A stretch of DNA of 64,000 bases from Typhlomys cinereus (GCA_023101885.1 JALPQD010000404.1:1394470-1458469); one strand, 5' to 3'; numbered from the stretch's first letter, positions 1-11,556 are shown. Notes: generated from the sequence alone by a model not told the origin. Numbers and translations are program-made.

Positions 1-10
1 CAATTGTGCA

Positions 11-41
<31 letters not shown>

Positions 42-253
42 AGAACCACGGGTGAATTCGGGAACCACCATGGACTTCCTCCATCTCCTCCTTGTTTACT
101 TTGCACCAGTACTCACAGACTCCGCCCTACCAGGACCAGAAACGCAGGCCACCCCTGCTTCCACCTGGTGTCTATATGTGGGGTCTAGGACCCGAACTCA
201 GGACATTCCCACTGCAAGGCAGAGGTTTAACCCCTGAGCCACCTCTCCAACCC
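1..253 (-). mobile_element. tRNA-derived SINE copy S1 (B2-like head, TG/CA tail), cut by window start
   Basis: A copy of the SINE seen complete at 40688-41005, here in reverse. The tRNA-like head is at the right (about 180-253, reverse complement of GGTTGGAGAGGTGGCTCAGG), the unique body in the middle and the TG-rich reverse of its CA tail at 14-40. The left end and its target-site duplication fall outside the window. Reading frames through the TG tract are not genes. The last roughly 20 bp of the head also occur at 5342-5361, because the downstream direct repeat starts inside this SINE. Confidence 0.85.
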
Positions 254-585
254 TAAATGCAAAAGTTTTTATGAATAAAAAAAAAACTTGCTCTCTCCTG
301 AGAGTTTTTTCTTACCCTTAAATCAACAAGATTAAGTGAACGTATAAGAAAATACTGAAAAAAAAATATTTTGTCATATTAAATGGGAAAAAATATTTGT
401 TATGCACTTTTCGTGAAGTATGGATTCATTTTCCCTTTAAGAGTTGTAGGTATCTATGTGTATTAGACAGGGTTCTCTGAAGAAACAGAATCTACAGAAT
501 GTAGTACATATAAATCAGTTTATTAAAATCACTCACAATAAAAACAGTATCCTTCAAAATAGCTATCCGCAGCCACATAGTTCTT
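233..585. repeat. Left copy of a ~350 bp direct repeat flanking L1-A
   Basis: This stretch, from the CCTGAGCC inside the SINE head to GTTCTT just before the L1-A poly-T, is repeated at 5342-5689 with a few per cent divergence. Landmarks shared by both copies are ATGCAAAAGTTTTTATGAAT, CACTTTTCGTGAAGTATGG and CAGTTTATTAAAATCACTCA. The copies sit exactly at the two ends of L1-A: left copy, L1, right copy. That is the arrangement of a target-site duplication, but it is far longer than usual. Confidence 0.85.
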
Positions 586-3500
586 TTTTTAAACATTTTT
601 TATTATTATTTCTGTTCATACAAACTTAGTAGGTACACCAGTTCCCTCCCTCCCTCCTCCTCCCCCCAAACACCTTGCTCCCCCTTCCCTCACCCCTCCC
701 TCCCTATCACCAAGTGCCTCCCCCCCCAATCCCCGGAGAATCCTATAATGTGCATGCCAGACTTTCCTCTGGGCCGTCCTCTCTGATGACGTACAAGGAC
801 CCAGTGGCATTTCCCTGAACCCTATCCCGTGTTCCCCTTCAGCATAGGAACACTACGGTGGCTGTCAATCCCTTGCCTCCAAGGATCTTGGTGCCTTTAG
901 CAAATGCTAGACTCTGTGGTGTCAAAAGTGTGTTGGACATTGCACAGGGCATGCAAAATCCAATTATGATTGCTTCGGCCCTAACTTGTGTGGAATATCG
1001 TGCATATCATTGCTCCTCCCATCCTTGTGCTCTTACAATCTTACCGCCCCCCTCTTCTGCAAATTTCCCTGAGCCTCAGAATGGGGAGAGATTAGTCTGG
1101 CCTAGTTCTAGGTGGTTGATATAGAGTCTCTGAAGTTCTGGATTATGGTCTTTTGATTTTGTTTTTCAGTTTTGCTGCTCCTGCAATGCCCTTCACTCCA
1201 TCCTGATGGGCACTGGATGTTATCCCCTGGTCAGAGACAAAAAGCTTTTAAACTAGAGTTTTGTTATAAGAGCGCATTTAAAGGTAGATGTAATACAAGT
1301 AGGAAACCACAGTGAAGGAGGGGTCAATCACCCATTTGCAAAATGGTTACTTTTTATCTGCCAGACTATATGCCCTCCCCTCGGTTGTAGATAATCAGGA
1401 ATGAAAGTCTGTGAACTTAACCAGATGTCTCATTACTTACTGGCAGTCCTTGATGGAGGCCTATTTTCTCTGCTGTAACATGGTCCCCGCTCTCCTTGTT
1501 TCTGGTGTGGCCCTCCAACCCCATCCCTGTTGTTCATAATCTTTGCAATTACTGTAGGTATTACAGAGATTTATCCTTGAGTGACTCTAAATGGGTTTGG
1601 TACTAGGAGCCACCTATTAGGGAGTATATACGGTGCTTAATATTCTGGATCTGGGATACTTCACTCAATATAATTGTTTCTAACTCCATCCATTTCCCAG
1701 CAAATTCCATTAATTCAACATTTTTGATTGCTGAGTAGTACTCCATTGTATAGATGTACCACATTTTCCTTATCCACTCTTCAATTGTTGGACATTTGGG
1801 TTGATTCCATGGCATTGCTATTGTAAACAATGCTGTTATGAACATGGTCGTGCTTGTGCTATTGAAGTGAATAATTGCTGTATGTGGGGTTATTCCCAGA
1901 AGTGGAATAACAGGGTCATATGGCATTTCAATCTTTAATTTCTTTAAGAGTCTCCAGACAGCTCGCCAGAGTGGCTGTATGAGCCTGCCTTCCCACCACC
2001 AACATAGGAGAGTTCCCTTCTCTCAACATCCTCTCCAGCATTTGTTGTTGTTTGTATTGTGGATTTTTACCATCCTGACCAGGGTGAGATGATATCTCAG
2101 AGAAGTTTTGATTTGCATTTCCATCATGGCTAAAGAAGTGGAGCATTTTTTAAAAATATCTGTTAGACATTTTAATTTCATCCCTGGTAAAGGTTCTTTT
2201 AAGTTCCAGGGCCCATTTTTTGATAGGGCCATTGGTTTCCTTGGTGTTTAGTTTTCTAAGTTCTTTGTGCAATCTGGACAGTAGAGCTCTATCAGATATG
2301 TGGTTAGTGAAGATTTTCTCCCATTCTGTGGGTTGCCTTTGAGCTCATGTTACAATCTCTTTATCTGAACAGAAGCTCTTTAATTTCACACGATCCCAAC
2401 TGAGGAGAATTGGTAGCAGTGACTGTGCCATTGGATGTCTGTTTAGGAATTATTGGCCTAGCCAAATCAGCTCGAGGGGGTTCCCAACACTTTCAAGTAC
2501 GGTTTTTATATCCTCTGACCTTATATCAAGGTCCTTGATTCATTTGGAATTAATTCTTGTACATGGTGACAAGTACAGGTCCAGTATTAATCTTCTGCAT
2601 GTGAAGATCCAGTTTTGCCAGTACCATTTGTTGAAGATACTGTTCTTTTTCCATTGATTTTTTTGGGCCCTTTGTCAAAGACCAAATGGCTGTAATTTTG
2701 TGGGCTTATATCTGGGTATTCAACCCTTATCCATTGATCTGTGTGTCTATTTTGGAGCCAGTACCAGGCTGTTTTTATAACTATGGATTTGTAGTATAGA
2801 CTGAGGTTTGGTATGGTAATACCTCCAGCAGTGTTTTTGGTATTCAGGATTGTCTTTGCTATCCTGGGTCTTTTGTGACTCCATATGAATTTTGAGATTC
2901 TCTGGTCAACTTCTTTAAAGAATTGCTCTGGGATTTTTAATTGGTATAGCATTGAATTTGTATATTGTCTTTGGTAGGATGGTCATTTTTACGATATTGT
3001 TTCTGCCTATCCAGGAACATGGGCAGTCTTTCCACCTTCTGGTGTCTTCTGCAATTTCTTTATTTAGGGTTTTAAAGTTTTCATTGTAAAGGTCTTTTAC
3101 ATCCTTGGTTATGTTTATACCAAGGTATTTCATTTTTTTTAGGAGCTGTAGTAAATGGGATTGTTTCTCTCAGGGCTTTTTCACTTCTTTCATTCTGGGC
3201 ATATAGGAAGGCCACTGATTTTTGTACATTTATTTTGTATCCTGCCACCCTGCTGAACTTCTCATTTAGTTCCAGTGAGTTCCTGGTGGAGTTTTTATAG
3301 ATCACTCAGATATAAGATCATGTCATCTGCAAATAGGGATAGCTTGACTTCTTCCTTGCCAATTTGTATCCCTTTTATGCCCCATTCTTGTCTTATGGCT
3401 TGAGCTAAGACTTCAAGTACAATATTGAATAGAAGTGGTGAGAGTGGACAGCCTTGTCTAGTTCCTGATCAAAGTGGGATTGCTTCCAGTTTTTCCCCAT

Positions 3501-4139
3501 TGAGTATAATCCTTGCTGAAGGCTTGTTGTATACAGCTTTTATTGTACTGATAAAGGTTCCTTCCATTCCTACTGTCTCTTGCATTTGATCATAAAAGGC
3601 TGTTGGATCTTGTCAAAGGCTTTTTCTGCATCTATCCACAGTATCATGTGGTCTTGGACTTTGGACTGGTTTATATGATGAATTACATTTATTGATTTGC
3701 TTACGTTGAACCAACCTTGTGGGCCAGGGATAAAGCTACTTGGTCCCTGTGAATGATCTTTTTGATATGTTTTTATATCCAATTTGCTAAGACTTTGTTG
3801 AGAATCTTTGCATCTGTGTTCATCAGAGAGATTGGCCTAAAGTTTTCTTTTTTAGGTGTATCTCTGTTAGGTTTTGGGATTAAGATAATATTAGCTTCAT
3901 AGAAGGAATATGGTAGTGTTCGTTCCTTCGCTATTTGATGGAACATTTTAAGGAGAACTGGTGTTATTAACTCCGTAAACATATGGTAGACCTCTGTGCT
4001 GAATCCATCTGGTCCAGGACATTTTTTGGTGGGAAGATTCAAGATTATTTCCTCAATTTCCTCATATGTTATAGGGCTATTTAAATAATTCACAACTTCC
4101 TGATTCAATTCATGTAACTTTTGTTTACATAGGATTTCA

Positions 4140-4264
4140 TCCATCTCTTTTGTGTTGTCAAATTTCCCAGAGTATAAAATTTTTTAAATATGATGTTATA
4201 ATTCTCTGGATTTCTTGGGTATCAGTAGTGATAACTCCACTTTCATTTCTAATTTTGTTGATTT
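4140..4264. repeat. 125 bp internal duplication in L1-A, resident copy
   Basis: This copy is in its normal ORF2 context, between the linker and RT (encoding the [18 protein letters not shown] region on the minus strand). It is identical or nearly so to 4905-5029, where the same block is out of context inside the endonuclease region. Confidence 0.9.
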
Positions 4265-4904
4265 GGTTTTTCTCTCTCTTGCTTTTGGTTAATTTAGCTA
4301 GGGGTGTATCAATCTTATTGATTTTTTCAAAGAACCAGCTTTTTGACTGGTTGATTTTCTCTATTGTTTTCCTAATCTCAATTTCAGATATTTCTCCCCT
4401 TATTTTGCTAATCTCCTCTCTTCTACTACTTTTGGGATCAGATTGTTCTAGTTTCTCTAAAGCTTTAAGCTGCATTGTTAAGTTATTCATTTCTGATGTT
4501 TCCATTTTTTTGATGTAGGCATTAAGAGCTATGAACTTACCTCTTAGGGCAGCTTTCATTGTGTCCCAGAGATTTTGGTAAGTTGTATTTTCATTATCGT
4601 TCACTTTCTGGAAATCTTGAATTTCCTTTTTAATTTCTTCCTGAATCCAGTTCTCATTCAGCATCATAGTGTTAAGTTTCCAGGGGTTCATGTATTTTCT
4701 CTTGCTTGTTGTGTTGTGGATGTCCAGCTTAAGGCTGTAGTGGTCTGATAGGGCAGAGGCTAGAATTTCAACTTTCCTGTATATGAGGACATTAGTTTTG
4801 TGTCCCAATATGTGATCTATTTTGGAGAAAGTTCCGTGTGCTGCTGAGAAAAATGTGTATTCTTTGGTAGGTGGATAAAAAGTTCAATAAGATCAGTAAG
4901 GTCT

Positions 4905-5029
4905 TCCATCTCTTTTGTGTTGTCAAATTTCCCAGAGTATAAAATTTTTTAAATATGATGTTATAATTCTCTGGATTTCTTGGGTATCAGTAGTGATAAC
5001 TCCACTTTCATTTCTAATTTTGTTGATTT
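4905..5029. repeat. 125 bp internal duplication in L1-A, displaced copy
   Basis: In the other L1s here the ORF2 sequence at this point runs directly from the DLTDLYRTF region to NQTLKEM. In L1-A the 125 bp block copied from 4140-4264 is inserted, and the join shares the short motif CCATCTCTT with the normal sequence. Same orientation, separated by about 640 bp. Confidence 0.9.
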
Positions 5030-5341
5030 CTTTCAGGGTTTGATTAAGTTCCAAAGTGTCTCTATTAAGCTTTTGACCTTTTGATCTATCCCATGTTGAG
5101 AGGGCATTGTTGAAATCCCCAAGAATTATCATTTGAGGGCTGATTTCTCACTTTAGACCCTGTAGGATTTTCTTAATGAATGTGGAGGGGCCCGTATTGG
5201 GTGCATAAATGTTCAGTATTGTGAAGTCATCCTGGTGAATTGTTCCTGTGACTAAAATGTAGTATCCATCTGTGTCTCTTCTAATTTTTTTGGTTTGAAG
5301 TGCACTTTGTCCCACAGCATAATGGCTACCCCTGCCTGTTT

Positions 5342-5689
5342 CCTGAGCCACCTCTCCAGGTCTAAATGCAAAAGTTTTTATGAATAAAAAAACTTGCTCT
5401 CTCCTGAGGGTTTTTTCTTACCCTTAAATCAACAAGATTAAGTGAATGTGTATGAAAATACTAAAAAAAATTATTTTGTCATATTAAATGAAAAAAAATA
5501 TTTGTTATGCACTTTTCGTGAAGTATGGATTCATTTTCCCTTTAAGAGCTTTAGGTATCTATGTGTATTAGTTGGGTTCTCTGAAGAAACAGAAACTACA
5601 GAATGTAGTACATATAAAGCAGTTTATTAAAATCACTCAGAATAAAAATAGTATCCTTCATAATAGCTATCCACAGCCACCTCGTTCTT
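5342..5689. repeat. Right copy of the ~350 bp direct repeat flanking L1-A (continues into the unoccupied site)
   Basis: Homologous to 233-585. At 5684-5689 GTTCTT runs straight on into GACCAGAATG, whereas in the left copy GTTCTT is followed by the L1-A poly-T. The right copy therefore shows the sequence that followed the insertion site before L1-A arrived. Confidence 0.85.
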
Positions 5690-6205
5690 GACCAGAATGT
5701 TCCACAAAGCCAAAAGATCCCAAGAAGGTCTCAAACCTTTACTCCTCCAGAGGGTCAAACACATTGGCTTATGACTTTATTGAGGAACAGCTGGGCTCCG
5801 ATGTCAACAATGAACAGCAAGCAGCAGAAAGGCCTAGAGACAAGGCACCAAAGGCAGCCAGAACAACAACAAGGTGGTGGAAAGGGTGAAGCTCCAGATC
5901 AGCCAAGAACAGAGGCAGCAGCAGCAACAAAGGACCACAATGCTCTAAAAGCAAATGATGCTCCCAGAGTGGACTCCACAGCAAGTCAACACAACATAAG
6001 GGAAGAGCAAGTCTCTCCTCCTTGTACTTCCTATTATCTGTTCCACCACTGGAAACTACCATCTACTATGGATTGGGTTTTCCAAAGCAATCAATCAAGT
6101 ACCTGCAGATTTGTTCAGCGGCCATTCCAACTATTAACCTTCCAGAGCTGCACTCCATACAGTCTGCAACTGTCAAGTTGACACCAAAATGCAACCATAA
6201 CACTA
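5562..6205. repeat. Older interspersed repeat (family not identified) interrupted by L1-A
   Basis: It begins with TGTATTAGTTGGGTTCTCTG and ends around GTCAAGTTGACACC followed by AACCATAAC. Both ends resemble an abundant rodent interspersed repeat I have seen before but cannot name with certainty. Its first part is also present at about 457-585 as part of the left direct repeat. A 136-codon open frame (5771-6181) lies inside but shows no recognisable domain and is probably chance. Confidence 0.45.
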
Positions 6206-7531
6206 TGCAATACCTAATATGGAGAAAATTAAATAGCTTTATATTCAATTCTATATGTCCATATAAGGAATCAGTGAATGCAAAGATAAAAAATTAAACA
6301 AAGTGAGAAAGTGGTTTCTGGTTTTTGGTGATATTACATTGCTTGTGATAAAGCCATGAATGAGTGTCAAGTCATCATCAAAGGACAATACTGGAGGGTA
6401 AAAGTCATTACATATGAAGGGTATCTCACAAACTGATTTCTGATTTGACATTTGACCATAGATTTTCCAATATTTGTTAATCCTTTTTAAATACTTGATG
6501 TTAGAGTGCATATTGCACTCAGAGACTATTTCTTCTATCAAATAAGATGAGTAATTTCTCCAATGTGATCTAATATCTCAACACAAGGGGGAGAAGGATG
6601 TTTTGCACTAAATATCAGCAGCTCCGAGACCAATATGCATCTATATTTTTGTGTGAATATGTGTATGTGTGTATTTGTGAGTGTATAAATTTTTTACAGT
6701 AGTTTAAGATCTACTTACATAATTATATAGTCAACAGTAACTATCCTTGTTATTTGGATGAGGACAGGGATCATAATGTAGTAGGCTTGCAGTGCTAACT
6801 AAAAACAACAGTTTGGATCTACAGAACCCACATGAACGCAAGCATGGGAGTTCACAAATGTCATTCCAGTGCTTTTATGGGGAAATGTGAGGAAAGAGAC
6901 ACAGGGAATCCCAGAAGCACAGCAGAGACCTTGTCTGACATCCAAAGCAGAAGCAATCAATAAATGCTGCCCAATAGAAGGGGAATGGTGAACACTCACA
7001 GCTGAGGACATTCTCTGTGCTGCACTTACATGCATTGAATAACATGTGGATTTTCAGCCATACATAGTTGGAATTAACTCAGTTATATGCTTTAATTTTC
7101 TCATCATATTAGGAGCAAAGGTGGCAAAATGAAGATGAATTTCTTTTCTTAACTGTAGATGCTTAAGTACATAGATCTGTACACAAGGAAGTAGATCATG
7201 TGGTGAGGGCTTCTTTCATGATTCCTGGGCTGATATTTGTGTTGCATACTCAACAGGAAAATGCATAAATCTAAGCATTTGAGGAAACAATGAATGTGTA
7301 AATCAGATTTAGGAACTTACACAGGCCTAACTAAGTATATACCACTCTCTTTAATATTCCATCTCGTGGAAGATACCAAATGTGGGCTTGTGAAAATACC
7401 AACATTCTAACTATGAAAGAAAATGAATTAAATATGCTGAAATGTGAGGCATGAAATGCATTTCTAAATAATTTTCTACTTTACTGATGGGGAAACTTTT
7501 ATATCTTCCTTTTTTTTTTTTTTTTTTTTTG
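6206..7531. other. Single-copy-looking AT-rich sequence upstream of V2R exon 2
   Basis: No recognisable gene or repeat. If the V2R pseudogene once had exon 1 it would be expected to the left, but I see no signal-peptide-like V2R exon 1 here. A run of about 20 T (7511-7530) directly precedes the exon 2 remnant. It may be a decayed polypyrimidine tract or the tail of a lost insertion. Confidence 0.4.
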
Positions 7532-7792
7532 CTCATAGAATTTGCTATTGGAGAGATCAACAGGAATCCCCATCTTATACCCAACATGTCTTTAGGATTT
7601 AGCATTTGTGATCTATAATATTCTTAAACAAAGAAAGTGGAATAATGACAAAGTCTTCAGTTTGCTCCCAAGGATGAAAGACTGTCATCAATTAGAACTC
7701 TAGAAGGGAGATGCAGATAGCTATAGAAATTACCGGAACATCATGCACATCTTTCCAAATAGAGACACTGCTGGACTCCACAAATTACACAG
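7532..7792 (+). pseudogene. Vmn2r-ps: Vomeronasal type-2 receptor pseudogene, exon 2 remnant
   Basis: V2Rs are class C GPCRs of vomeronasal neurons with a large N-terminal ligand-binding domain. Translation of 7533-7619 gives LIEFAIGEINRNPHLIPNMS and then LGFSICDL before a TAA. This matches the conserved V2R exon 2 block (FAIEEINRNPHLLPN). About 120 bp further, GTSCTSFQIETLLDSTNYTG (near 7735-7792) matches the exon end (GTSWAFSA..GTLLDLYKFPQ) in a shifted frame. Frame breaks and stops lie between. The 5' part of the exon seems lost to or replaced by the poly-T. Order and orientation agree with exons 3-6 downstream. Confidence 0.8.
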
Positions 7793-8214
7793 GTGACGAA
7801 GGTTCTGTGAAGGATTTTGAAGCCACATTTTTTTGTAATGTTTAACAAGTCTTCAAAGAATAGAAAACATTATATACTTTTCTGTCAGTGGTAATGATTG
7901 AGACATACATTGATATATCCACATTGATTTGAATGGAAAAGAAAGAGCAAAATATGGCAAATTTAGGACTTTTTTTGAATGCTCTGTTCTATGAGTAATT
8001 TTTCTACATAATTACCACGAAGTTAAATATGATCTTTACAAATAAGACTACCAAAGCTTATGCCTAACATTTCTAACTCTTCTATGAATAATTTCTTGCA
8101 ATTACCATGAGGTTAGATATGACCTTAAAAAATCGAAGAACTAAAGCTTATGCCTAACATTTCTACCTGGTGATCCAGCACTGAGATGACTTTATTACAG
8201 TGTTCTTCTTCCAG

Positions 8215-9021
8215 CTTACATTTGGACCTTTTGACACTATACTCCGTGACAAGAGCTTGTTTTCATCTCTGTACCAAATAGGTACCAAAGACACATTTCT
8301 ATCACATGGCATTCATTGTCTCCTTGATACTTCATGTCAATTGATCATGGGTAAGGTAGCAGATTGCAGATGACCACGAAGGTGTTCATATTCTATCAGA
8401 CTTAAGAAGGTAAATGGACAGGAGCCAAATCTGCATTGCTTTCTCAGGAATGATCCCTGTGAGAGGGGATTCAATCAAGCACATGTCAGGGATTGATTTT
8501 GAGCAACTCCAGAAAACACCAACAAATGTTGTAATTATTTATGGTGTTGCTGATACTCTATTAAGATGCATAATAATTTTAAGGCATAATTTAGATAATG
8601 GGAAAGTCTGGGTCTCAAGCTTTCAATGGGATATATTGAATGACACGCTTGGCCTTTTTCATTTTGATGCATTGCATTGGACTTTAATGTTTTCACAAAA
8701 TCAAAGGGATATTCTGGTTTTAAAATTTTGTCCTGACACTTACTGCTCTCAAATACCCAAATGATGCTATCCTTCTGTCATATGGAATATGTTCATCAAT
8801 TGTTCATTTTCTAGGCTTGATTTTAAAATTTTGGAAAACTGTTTACACAATGCCTCCATAGAAATGTTTCATGGGAAATTTTTGATAGGCATTGGACTGA
8901 GGAATGTTGCAATATATACAATGCTGTGTATCCCATGGCCCACAGTCTGCGTGAGACAACTCTTAACCAATTGGAAATCCAACCATATGCTAATGAAGAC
9001 AGGGTTATCTTCCCCTGGCAA
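8215..9021 (+). pseudogene. Vmn2r-ps: Vomeronasal type-2 receptor pseudogene, exon 3 (extracellular ligand-binding domain)
   Basis: This is the large V2R exon. It starts right after a good acceptor (TTCTTCTTCCAG at 8203-8214) with LTFGPFDTILRDKSLFSSLY and ends at FPWQ before a GT donor (9022-9023). Its 807 bp length is close to my memory of the family exon. Recognisable blocks are GVHILSDLRR then a stop (about 8380-8412), ICIAFSGMIP (from 8432), NVVIIYG, KVWVSSFQWD, ENCLHNASIEM (near 8840-8870) and LNQLEIQPYANEDRVIFPWQ. At least two frame changes and several stops break it: a TGA near 8365, a TAA after LRR and a TGA at 8762. Both splice sites look usable, so decay is by point changes and small indels. 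Confidence 0.9.
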
Positions 9022-9737
9022 GTAATTCCAATTCCATTGTGTTTTGCCATCAGGGATGTACATTTCTGTTCATTGGACAAGATTAGTGAAATGAAGTATT
9101 TGGAATCGAGCTCTTCTTGCCAAAGGTGCCAAAGAGAGTATTTCTTTTACTTACTAGTTAGAGTGCAATGTATGCCCTTATTTTTAATGTTTTATTTTGG
9201 GAAACCAGAATAAAAGAGGAAATATTTTGAGTCAGGATCTAATTTCCATTGAAAACAATTTCAGTACCATTTCACAATACTATTATCTCTGTTAAAAAAA
9301 ACTGATTGTCTCACTTGTATCTCATAATATTATAAAAATTGGAGAAATCATTTCCAACACCTTCTGGGCAATGCTTGGGTTTTTCATGACCTGAATGATC
9401 ACTTTCACCTATGGATTCATTGATAGTAGACCTATTATATACATTGAACAAAATTGAATTCAGAATATAGTGAGTTTCCAAAATTTTCACCAATGTTGAG
9501 CTGGGACTTATATCATAATCTTTAATTTTTTATTATAATTATTTCTGTTGAAACTGGAAATTTAGAATCATGATTTAGAATCCTTTACAATATTGATTTT
9601 CATAACTACATAATATTATTTTCACATCTGGAAGATTCATTTTATATGTCATGTTAAATCAATGAAATATTTTACTAATTCTGGATGCATTGTATCTTTT
9701 CTGAGGCTATTGATCATAAAGCATGCATGTGTTTTCA
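9022..9737 (+). other. Intron between V2R exons 3 and 4
   Basis: AT-rich sequence with no repeat I recognise and no open frame of note. It begins with the intact GT donor of exon 3. Confidence 0.5.
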
Positions 9738-9955
9738 CTTAACTCTTTTTTGAACTACACCCAAATCAAAAGTGGTGCTAGAGACATCATTGTTTGGGAT
9801 TTGAAAGAGAAATTTGATGCAGAGTATGACATTCTGTACTGATGGAACTTTCCTCGAGGTCTTGGAATGAAGGTGAATGTGTGAACATTTTCTCCAAGTG
9901 CTTCTCAAGGTCAGCAATTCTCTTTACCTGAGGACATTATACAGCGGGCCAGAGG
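9738..9955 (+). pseudogene. Vmn2r-ps: Vomeronasal type-2 receptor pseudogene, exon 4
   Basis: One frame from 9738 reads LNSFLNYTQIKSGARDIIVW then DLKEKFDAEYDILY, stop, WNFPRGLGMKVNV, stop, TFSPSASQGQQFSLPEDIIQ. This is the V2R exon 4 block (DAEYDIL.WNFPEGLGLKVKVGTFSP...GQQLSLSEDMIQWA). Two in-frame stops are visible, TGA at 9840-9842 and TGA at 9882-9884, with no frameshift. The expected acceptor AG is not present: the pyrimidine stretch ends TTTTCAC, suggesting loss of the G of CAG. So both splicing and translation are broken. Confidence 0.88.
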
Positions 9956-10623
9956 ATTTATTGGGGTGTGTTGCATCTGATTTTAATGCTTTCAATTAAA
10001 CAAGTAGCAAATTCAAGGTCTGGATTTTATTATAAGGTTTTGTGCAGTATATTTTGCCATTTTCTTCCCATCTCTACTTCACATCTTCATGTCTACTTTT
10101 ACCACTGGAAATATTTCTATTCCTGAGGTGTTGCACTCCTATTTTTATGACCTTTATTAAATATTTGGCACATACAGTTTAACAATGACTGCTTGCTCTA
10201 GGATATTTATGGGCACCTGATGTAACATCAGGGATACATCAGTTACAACAGGTGGCTCCTCTTGTGACAGCCATCATTGACAACTGGTATTTGCTCAGAA
10301 AGTGTTAAGGTCAGTTGAGATAATTCCCTTACTGCACATGTGGAATTGACATGTCCAATCCTCATCAGATCTTATACATCTGAACCACCTCATAATGTGG
10401 TTAACTTATGAACAAGCAACACTGCTTAATAGTCCTCTTTCCTATCCTGTGACTGTCACATTCTTTCCATCACTCTTTCTGCAATGACCCTGATTGTTAA
10501 ATGTAAAGGGATTTGGATCCTATTTAGGAATTAGTTTTTCATAGTCTCTCAATTTCTTTTCTTTAACCAATTGTGATTCTATACAGAACCGCCACATACT
10601 AAGATATGAAATTTCTTGTTTAT
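9956..10623. other. Intron 4 sequence before L1-B
   Basis: No gene seen. The sequence is unique-looking and ends at the candidate L1-B target-site duplication (10624-10635). The intron resumes after L1-B at 24083. Confidence 0.5.
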
Positions 10624-10635
10624 AAAATAAGAGCA

Positions 10636-11556
10636 GCCCTCTGCCTCTCTTGCCCAACTGGGACAAGACGCTGGCTCCTGGTCCTGCTTCCCAGATAAGT
10701 TCCACCAGCCTTCAGGTCACCTGCTCATCCCAGCTCCTCCCACAAGCCAGCCTGAGCAATACCCAGGCTGCCCTAAATCCCAGGTCAAGCAAGCCCCATC
10801 CCATCAGCCCCTCTGCCCCTCCTGCCCGCCAGGGATAGGACACTTGCTCAGGGTCCTCCTTCCCAGGTAAGTTTCACCAGCCCCCTGGTCACCCGCTTGT
10901 CCCAGTTCCTCCCACCAGAGAGCCTGAAAAACATCCAAGCTGCCCAACACTTTGATGGGCCACTAGGCCATGCCCCACATCCCAGGTGAAAAGCTCTGCC
11001 ATCGCCATCAGCCCCTCTGTCCCTCCAGCCCACCAGGGACCTTGTCTCATGGTGCAGAGAGGACACACTGCTCCTCATAATTCAAAAGATTCCAAAGGAA
11101 ATTCAAGCAAAGCTCTAGTGGACAAAGGCCATACATCTGAAGTCCTCTAAAATCCTATCACATGGGAGATATTATTCACATAGTGCCCAAAGATAAGTAA
11201 ACCTATTTTATCATCCTGTTCCATTCAATTATTAATCATTGTAGATTAAATTTTCCATATATCTACCCCCCAAATGTATACAATTTCAGGGATTATAATA
11301 CTCACCCTCACATATCACCAAGGTACTAAATAGTAAAAGTGCACTACCATATTAATATTCACCCCCTGTCTACTACACCTCACTTAATCGATGTACAAAC
11401 AGTCTAATAACATCACATATGAAATAACAATAACAACAGACAAACCTATCCAACTCAAAGGCAAACACTAGTAATAACTGCCCAATAGTAATACCAAATT
11501 AATCAGTTCAGTGAAAAACACAAAGAAACTGAAAGATCTTAAGAGACAAAACAACA
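10636..11556 (+). promoter_or_regulatory. L1-B 5' UTR with tandem GC-rich units
   Basis: A C-rich region, decayed in CpG, with two related units (about 10650-10840 and 10850-11040) carrying CCCAGRTAAGTTYCACCAGC and similar motifs, followed by a single-copy AT-rich part up to ORF1. In L1 the 5' UTR acts as an internal RNA polymerase II promoter. Here it is probably inactive. The second unit keeps a consensus splice donor CAGGTAAGT (10864-10872); in the first it has changed to CAGATAAGT (10692-10700). Confidence 0.65.

Larger units (their letters stand above)
586..5341 (-). mobile_element. L1-A: 5'-truncated LINE-1 (3' UTR and most of ORF2)
   Basis: A LINE-1 in reverse orientation. The poly-A end appears as poly-T at about 584-600. 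It is followed by the C/T-rich complement of the purine-rich L1 3' UTR (about 605-1600), then ORF2 read on the minus strand from about 5341 down to 1603. The 5' end is truncated inside the endonuclease domain and joins the right direct repeat at 5341/5342. There is no ORF1 and no 5' UTR. A 125 bp block of ORF2 (4140-4264) occurs again at 4905-5029, which breaks the endonuclease part. Many stops and frameshifts make it immobile. Confidence 0.93.
1603..5341 (-). pseudogene. LINE-1 ORF2p remnant of L1-A (partial endonuclease, reverse transcriptase, C-terminal region)
   Basis: ORF2p nicks target DNA and reverse-transcribes L1 RNA. Minus-strand fragments read in order: part of the endonuclease ([17 protein letters not shown] near 5132, with the catalytic GDFN); the linker; the RT palm ([12 protein letters not shown] near 4020, [14 protein letters not shown] near 3630); the FADD catalytic box (complement at 3322-3333, intact); and the C-terminal region ending YSLIGGS followed by a stop at 1603. 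The first roughly 90 residues, including the LNVNG and QETH motifs, are missing because of the 5' truncation. At least eight frame changes separate the pieces, so the gene is dead. Confidence 0.9.

Noticed and set aside
4..237. Open frames through the TG tracts (also near 34397-34651, 37038-37253, 40634-41024, 42815-43107)
   Set aside because: They are SINE or microsatellite sequence translated by chance; the same frames recur in each SINE copy.
616..810. Gly/Arg- or Pro-rich frames in the G- and C-rich tracts (also 20655-20990, 30146-30502, 50698-51294, 62778-63203)
   Set aside because: These are the L1 3' UTR purine tract or L1 5' UTR read in various frames and are not conserved as protein.
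4150..4518. Hydrophobic open frames antisense to L1 ORF2 (also 17087-17485, 33405-33833, 46415-46690)
   Set aside because: They mirror the Lys/Asn/Ile-rich ORF2 linker and RT on the opposite strand and appear wherever ORF2 is present.
5771..6181. 136-codon open frame with a Gln-rich start
   Set aside because: It lies within an interspersed repeat, has no domain I recognise and no supporting promoter or homologous copy in the window.
6300..7500. A V2R exon 1 upstream of exon 2
   Set aside because: No signal peptide or exon 1 consensus could be found in any frame.
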